DNA from: Streptomyces sp. S4.7
GTDB lineage: Bacteria > Actinomycetota > Actinomycetes > Streptomycetales > Streptomycetaceae
DNA: 64,000 bases
Direction of reading: 5' to 3'
Assembly (NCBI RefSeq): GCF_010384365.1
Contig: NZ_CP048397.1
Location: 1,364,001-1,428,000 of the forward strand
Below the pieces are notes generated by a model. It ran no database searches and was not told the origin of the DNA. It worked only from the letters and a program-made list of their open reading frames with translations. Of the stretch, positions 63,430-64,000 are shown piece by piece. Made by a program: the position numbers and the translations under genes. The stretch's first letter is position 1; the number at the start of each line of letters is the position of its first letter.

Positions 63430-64000
63430 TCAGGACCTGTCGTTCCCCGAATCAGAATCAGAGTCCGACTCCGGCCCGTGCTCCAGCTCCTCGTCCGCGA
63501 CGTCGACGTCCTCGTCCACATCCACGAACTGCACGCCGTCCAGGGCCGCGAGACGGTCCGACGCGTCCGTGGCACCGTCCTTGTCGGCCTCAAGGGCCTT
63601 GGCGAACCACTCGCGCGCCTCGTCCTCACGACCGGCCGACAGCAGCGCGTCGGCGTACGCGTAACGCAGACGCACCGTCCACGGCTGTACGGAGTTGGAG
63701 CCCAGCTCCGGCCCCTGCAAGGTCACGATGGCGGCGTCGATCTGCCCCATGTCCCGGCGCGCACCAGCGGCGACCAGCCGCATCTCGACCTGGCCCGCCT
63801 TGTCGAGCTTCAGCACCTCGGGCTCACCGGCCATGGTCATGGCCCGCTCGGGACGCCCCAGTCCACGCTCGCAGTCGGCCATCACGGGCCACAGGTCGAC
63901 GTTGCCCGTCATGCGCCGCGCGGCCCTGAACTCGGCGAGCGCCTCGCCGTACTTCTGCGTCGCGTACGCGGCGAAACCGGCCGCCTCCCGCACGGCGGCG
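63430..64000 (-). CDS. TPR-repeat protein, C-terminal part
   Basis: The frame stays open to the right edge, so the N-terminus lies outside the window; a GTG at 63993 is not supported as a start. The visible 190 residues contain TPR-like helices (YGEALAEFRAARRMTG; RYAYADALLSAGREDEAREWFAKALEADKD) and a very acidic tail (DVDEDVDVADEELE, then SDSDSDSGN). TPR repeats bind protein partners. Function unknown. Confidence 0.75.
   Translation of the reverse strand, partial: AAVREAAGFAAYATQKYGEALAEFRAARRMTGNVDLWPVMADCERGLGRPERAMTMAGEPEVLKLDKAGQVEMRLVAAGARRDMGQIDAAIVTLQGPELGSNSVQPWTVRLRYAYADALLSAGREDEAREWFAKALEADKDGATDASDRLAALDGVQFVDVDEDVDVADEELEHGPESDSDSDSGNDRS

Overview
This window reads as chromosomal DNA of a Streptomyces or a very close relative. 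Base composition is very high in G+C with strongly GC-biased third codon positions. GTG and TTG starts are common, AGGAGG-type ribosome sites are clear, and stop and start codons overlap as ATGA or GTGA at many junctions. Several families are typical of the genus: streptogrisin proteases, a LAETG-anchored chitin-type LPMO, a SepF paralogue, DnaE2 and IdeR/DmdR-type iron control. From memory the gene order resembles the conserved S. coelicolor core segment running from dnaE2 to the scpAB/parA, pyrG, recN and iron-uptake genes; I could not check this. I see no tRNA, rRNA, prophage, insertion sequence or CRISPR array.

Layout. 1-10.4 kb holds mostly secreted degradative enzymes: a partial GH16-like glycosidase, a cell-wall-anchored LPMO, a lipase and two S1 proteases (one a streptogrisin B orthologue). 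A mutagenic repair pair, dnaE2 plus an ImuB-like Y-family protein behind a LexA box, lies among them. 10.6-23.4 kb holds DUF1684 and DUF5685 proteins, a SepF paralogue, an acyl-CoA dehydrogenase, a 14-TM efflux pump, a PAP2 phosphatase, a small I78-like inhibitor, a WYL regulator, a GT4 glycosyltransferase and several uncharacterised proteins. 23.5-28.1 kb is a minus-strand block of der, acyltransferase, cmk, tyrA and aroH. 28.3-33.4 kb is the most distinctive block: a tightly coupled NAD module (pnuC, nadR-like, nrtR-like, ADP-ribosylglycohydrolase, RlaP-type nucleotidyltransferase) with a candidate operator upstream, facing a second RlaP-type nucleotidyltransferase. 33.4-38.3 kb is the segregation block parA, ribbon-helix-helix protein, scpA, scpB, rluB. 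38.6-49.2 kb holds ald, a STAND-type TPR ATPase, an ADP-ribose pyrophosphatase, pyrG, a GH15 enzyme and a PucR regulator. 49.2-55.4 kb holds a degenerate repeat array, a glycosyltransferase, recN, an 84-bp perfect palindrome inside a longer intergenic element, nadK, tlyA and small proteins. 55.5-60.5 kb is a divergent iron-siderophore uptake locus controlled from one iron box. The window ends with an HAD phosphatase, a DUF1015 protein and a truncated TPR protein.

How genes work together. The NAD block joins nicotinamide riboside import, conversion to NAD, a NUDIX/winged-helix sensor and ADP-ribose turnover in one transcript. The iron locus pairs a lipoprotein receptor, two permeases, an ATPase and a siderophore-interacting reductase. 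parA, the RHH protein and scpAB form a chromosome-organisation unit. Many calls rest on motif recognition; start sites were chosen from ribosome-site spacing and stop/start overlaps.
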